Shown here: piece by piece, positions 60,918-64,000 of the stretch
How the letters are laid out: each line of letters starts with the position of its first letter
Numbering within the stretch: position 1 is the first letter of the stretch
DNA from: Agrocybe praecox
Lineage: Eukaryota; Basidiomycota; Agaricomycetes; Agaricales; Agrocybaceae
Direction of reading: 5' to 3'
Assembly: GCA_964017145.1 (NCBI GenBank)
Contig: OZ024841.1
Coordinates: forward strand, 1,054,001-1,118,000
Length of the DNA stretch: 64,000 nt
Notes under the pieces: generated by a model
Told to the model about the DNA's origin: nothing
Seen by the model: the letters and a program-made list of their open reading frames with translations, nothing else
The model's database searches: none
Position numbers and translations under genes: made by a program

Positions 60918-62012
60918 ATGCCCGACCCAGCACCTAGCGCTGATAAAAATTACCGGCTCAGAGTACCATTCGACTACGACGGAGACAAGAGAACCTTCGT
61001 TGACTTCATGCAAGTCGTCCAAATCTACATTACTGGAAATCCAGAATCTTTCAAAACCGACAGCTCAAAAATCCTCTTCGTCATCTCCTATCTCATAAAA
61101 GGAGACGCCAATGCCTGGAGAAGAAGTTTCATGGTAGCCAAACAAAACGCCGCACAAAAAGCTGGAAAAACCGACATCGATCTAGGAACATGGAAGGACT
61201 TCAACACTGCCTTGAAAAAGGCCTTCCAATCCATTAACACAAAAAACGACGCCATGTATCAACTCAATCACCTAAAAATGAAAGGAAACACCACCGCCAA
61301 AGAGCACGTAGCCACGTTCAAAAACCTCGTCGTTGACTCCGAAATCACCGTCTTCGACGACCTACACCAGAAATTCGAAGAAACCCTCCCAGAACATCTC
61401 CGGGAAAGGATCGACTTCCAAAAAACCCCCAACGGAATCGATGAATGGTATGATGCCGCCATCGAAGCCGACAACAAATTTCGTTGACTCAAGGCCTCCC
61501 TCAACCGATCCCCCATCAACCGAAGCAAAGGAGAAATCAACGAAAACCTACGAAAAGGCAACAACAACAACAACAACTACGTCCCAAAAGGCAGAATGTA
61601 CTACTTCTCCCAAAACCAAACTCGTCGACAACCCGAAAGAGACCCCAACGCCATGGATGTAGATGTCCTCTCCACAAATGAACGCACCGCCCTCATGAAG
61701 AAGGGCGCATGTTTCAACTGCAAAGGGATTGGACACCTCGCACGAGACTGCCTTAAACCACGAGCCTCTCGCCCTTCTTACAACAACAACACGAACTATT
61801 GACAAGGCACCTCCAACTCCAACCATCGCGGCAACAATCCCAACAACAAGAAACCTTCCGTCAAAGAAGTAAACTCCTTCATCCAAAACATGTCGCACGA
61901 AGAACAAGCACAAGTTTTTTGCACCTCCTTCGGAGGACCGGAAGAAGCAGAGCAGACCACGGAAGGACCAACTTATGAAGAAGGACCAATCTACGAGGAA
62001 CCAAGTTTTTAG
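60918..62012 (+). pseudogene. gag: gag polyprotein gene with two in-frame TGA codons
   Basis: The frame encodes a retrotransposon Gag (WRRSFMVAKQNAAQ; WKDFNTALKKAFQS; MYQLNHLKMKGNTTAKEHVA) with a CCHC zinc knuckle CFNCKGIGHLARDC at about 61714-61755. TGA codons at 61485-61487 and 61800-61802 interrupt it. Both flanking frames are otherwise intact, with an Asn-rich linker between. The frame is also open for about 70 codons upstream of the ATG at 60918 without another ATG, so the true start may have been lost. It ends at the TAG at 62010-62012, where pol begins in the -1 frame. Confidence 0.85.
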
Positions 62013-64000
62013 ATAGGGAAGCTGCCTCGACGTCAGTAACCCCCTCATTTTTTATATCACATGTACTGGTTGCGCGAATAGACAAAAAATCTATTTATAT
62101 TCCCGTTTCATTTAAGAAAACCAGTACATCAGAAAGCGTCGAAGAAGAAGCACTCGCAGATACCGGAGCATCCGGCAAATTCATTGACGAAGAATACCGA
62201 CGGAAATTAAAAATTCCAAGAATACCATTAAAACAAGCACTTGATGTTTACAACGTGGACGGAACCTTGAACAAAAAGGGAACCATCACTCATTACGTCA
62301 AAATCCTGTTAACTATCGGCGGAAGGACAAAATGGGAATCCTTCTATTGTACCGGATTAGGAAAACAGAAGATCATCCTGGGACTACCTTGGTTCCGAGA
62401 AAATAACCCAAACATCGACTGGCAAACGGGGCACGTTTCCTGGAAAATCAACCCCAAAGAAATCCGAAATACCAGAACCAAGAAACCCAGAACGGTTAAA
62501 ACAGAAGAAAAAGATACGAACGACCTCGATCTTTTACTCCGATACATCAACGGAGAACTACACGAAAACGAAACCGAACCGGAATGGATTAGGATCAAGA
62601 CCACCACGTCTCAAACCCTAGCCCAGAAACACGAAGAAATCAAGAAGGAAAGACCAACGAAAGAAATTGTCCCAGAACAATTCCACGAATTCCTCAAAGT
62701 CTTTGATAAAGAAGCATCCAACCGATTCCCGACTTCTAAACCCTGGGACCACAAAATCGAGATGAAGGAAGGATTTGAACCAAAATCCTTCAAAACATAT
62801 AATCTCACCCTAGGAGAAACTGAAGAATTGGACACTTTTCTAGAAGAACAGCTCTCCAAAGGATACATCCGGCCATCGAAATCCCCAATGGCATCCCCGT
62901 TCTTTTTTGTGTCAAAAAAGGATGGGAAACTCAGACCATGCCAAGACTACAGGTATCTGAACGAATGGACTATCAAAAATGCCTACCCACTCCCCCTGAT
63001 TTCTGAACTGTTAGACAAGCTCAAAGGCGCCAAACTATTTACCAAGTTTGACGTCCGATGGGGTTACAACAACGTCAGAATCAAAAAGGGAGACGAATGG
63101 AAGGCCGCTTTTAAAACCAACCGAGGACTCTTCGAACCAACCGTAATGTTTTTCGGAATGTGCAACTCTCCCGCCACGTTCCAAGCTATGATGGATCACA
63201 TCTTCAAAGACATGATCTCCGAAGGACTGATCATTGTCTACATGGATGACATCCTTATCTTCGCCAAAGACAAGAAGCAACTAGACGAAACCACCCAAAG
63301 AGTCCTCCACAGACTCCAAGAAAACGACCTATACTTGAAACCAGAGAAATGTTCGTTCGAAAAAACAAAGATCGACTACTTAGGAATGATCATTCAAGAA
63401 GGAAGAATATCCATGGATCCGACCAAACTAAAAGGAATCCAGGACTGGCCAACCCCGAAAACCATAAAACAAGTCAGATCATTCTTAGGATTTGGAAACT
63501 TCTACCGAAGATTTATCCGAAAATATTCGGACATCGCCAAACCCCTGAACAATCTCTTACAAAAAAACAAAGGATTCCTCTGGAACGACGAAGCCCAGAA
63601 AGCCTTCGAAACTCTGAAACAGAAATTCACCGAAGAACCCGTTTTAATGATGCCCGACACCTCTAAATCATTCCAAATCGAATCAGACGCATCAAAATAC
63701 GCGTCAGGAGCTGTCCTCACCCAACTAGACAACAACGGAAGCAGACACCCCTGTGCATTCATTTCGAAAACCTTCAATGAAGCCGAACGAAACTACGAAA
63801 TTTACGACAGGGAACTACTCGCTATCATCCGAGCATTACAAGAATGGAGACATTACATCCAAGGCTCTACCTTCAAAACTACCGTTCTCTCAGATCACAA
63901 AAACCTAACCTACTTCAGAAATGCCCAGAAATTGAACAGAAGACAAGCCAGATGGTCACTATACCTCTCCGAATTCAACATCAAATTGATACACACCCCC
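62006..64000 (+). CDS. pol: pol polyprotein (protease, reverse transcriptase, RNase H), open at window end
   Basis: A continuous open frame of 665 codons runs to the last base of the window. In order: an aspartic protease motif (ADTGASGKFID, Asp codon near 62159); reverse transcriptase (VSKKDGKLRPCQDYRYLN, then FTKFDVRWGYNNVRI, and the catalytic YMDD at 63239-63250); the thumb motif FLGFGNFYRRFI; and RNase H (FQIESDASKYASGAVLTQ, YDRELLAIIRALQEW, TVLSDHKNLTYF). Integrase must lie beyond the window. The frame overlaps the end of gag and is in -1 relative to it. No lesion was seen, in contrast to gag. The entry starts at the T-run where the frames could join. Confidence 0.9.

Larger units (their letters stand above)
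60321..64000 (+). mobile_element. Ty3/gypsy LTR retrotransposon (3' end outside window)
   Basis: Order: 5' LTR (60321-60651), primer-binding site, gag with zinc knuckle, then protease, reverse transcriptase and RNase H in one pol frame. RT before integrase is the gypsy order, though the integrase lies outside the window. The element sits 24 bp downstream of an exon donor, apparently in an intron. The left flank GTTGT (60316-60320) would be the target duplication if the 3' flank matches. Features below suggest the Tf1/sushi-type group. Confidence 0.9.

Overview
The window looks like nuclear DNA of a filamentous basidiomycete, most likely an Agaricomycete (mushroom-forming fungus). Protein-coding genes are split by short GT-AG introns (about 50-80 nt), one with a GC-AG donor. 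The gene content also fits: F-box proteins, coiled-coil and other protein families of unknown function that recur in mushroom genomes, a CACTA/Tnp2 transposase with introns, a fungal Ty3/gypsy element, and small secreted Gly/Tyr-rich proteins. No tRNA, rRNA or CRISPR array was seen.

Layout. 0-15 kb is ordinary genic DNA: a double-Myb 'telobox' protein (250-3910), a Zn-type NAD(P) alcohol dehydrogenase (4551-6314, minus), a small secreted protein with regular dibasic sites (7188-7973), an F-box protein (8566-9925), a large secreted Gly/Ala-rich repeat protein (10213-12165, minus) and a disordered Ala/Ser-rich protein (12831-14853). At 14864 the character changes. A 788-bp inverted-repeat arm (partner at 49184-49971) is fused to a piece of an aminotransferase gene and is followed by decayed fragments of conserved housekeeping-type genes: SF3B3/Rse1, condensin subunit 1 with a broken protein kinase lodged inside it, and an HMG-box factor. 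An apparently intact coiled-coil gene (17975-23228, minus) lies among them.

30-41 kb holds a small conserved basidiomycete gene (30415-31138), a WD40 protein (31713-33279), a RING protein (37178-38631) and a rearranged aminotransferase pseudogene (38908-40300) with nearby duplicated scraps. 41.7-45.4 kb is a full-length CACTA-type transposase gene. It is followed by a relic of a reverse transcriptase/tyrosine-recombinase (DIRS-like) element, a low-complexity GC-rich patch, an F-box pseudogene and the right inverted-repeat arm.

50-57.3 kb is an AT-rich, gene-poor stretch holding a 512-bp hAT-type non-autonomous element with a perfect 8-bp target duplication and a 444-bp solo LTR with a 5-bp target duplication. 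57.5-59.5 kb carries a damaged multi-exon gene of a mushroom-specific family. From 60321 to the window end lies a Ty3/gypsy element (LTR, gag with two TGA stops, open pol) that appears to have landed in an intron of a gene starting at 60192.

The most interesting signals are a 13-nt self-complementarity between the predicted 5' end of the gypsy transcript and its primer-binding site (Tf1-type self-priming), the secreted precursor with evenly spaced aromatic-plus-dibasic sites, and the 788-bp inverted arms that border a 33.5-kb segment of duplicated and pseudogenised host genes. No search or alignment could be run; homology calls rest on recognising family motifs by eye.
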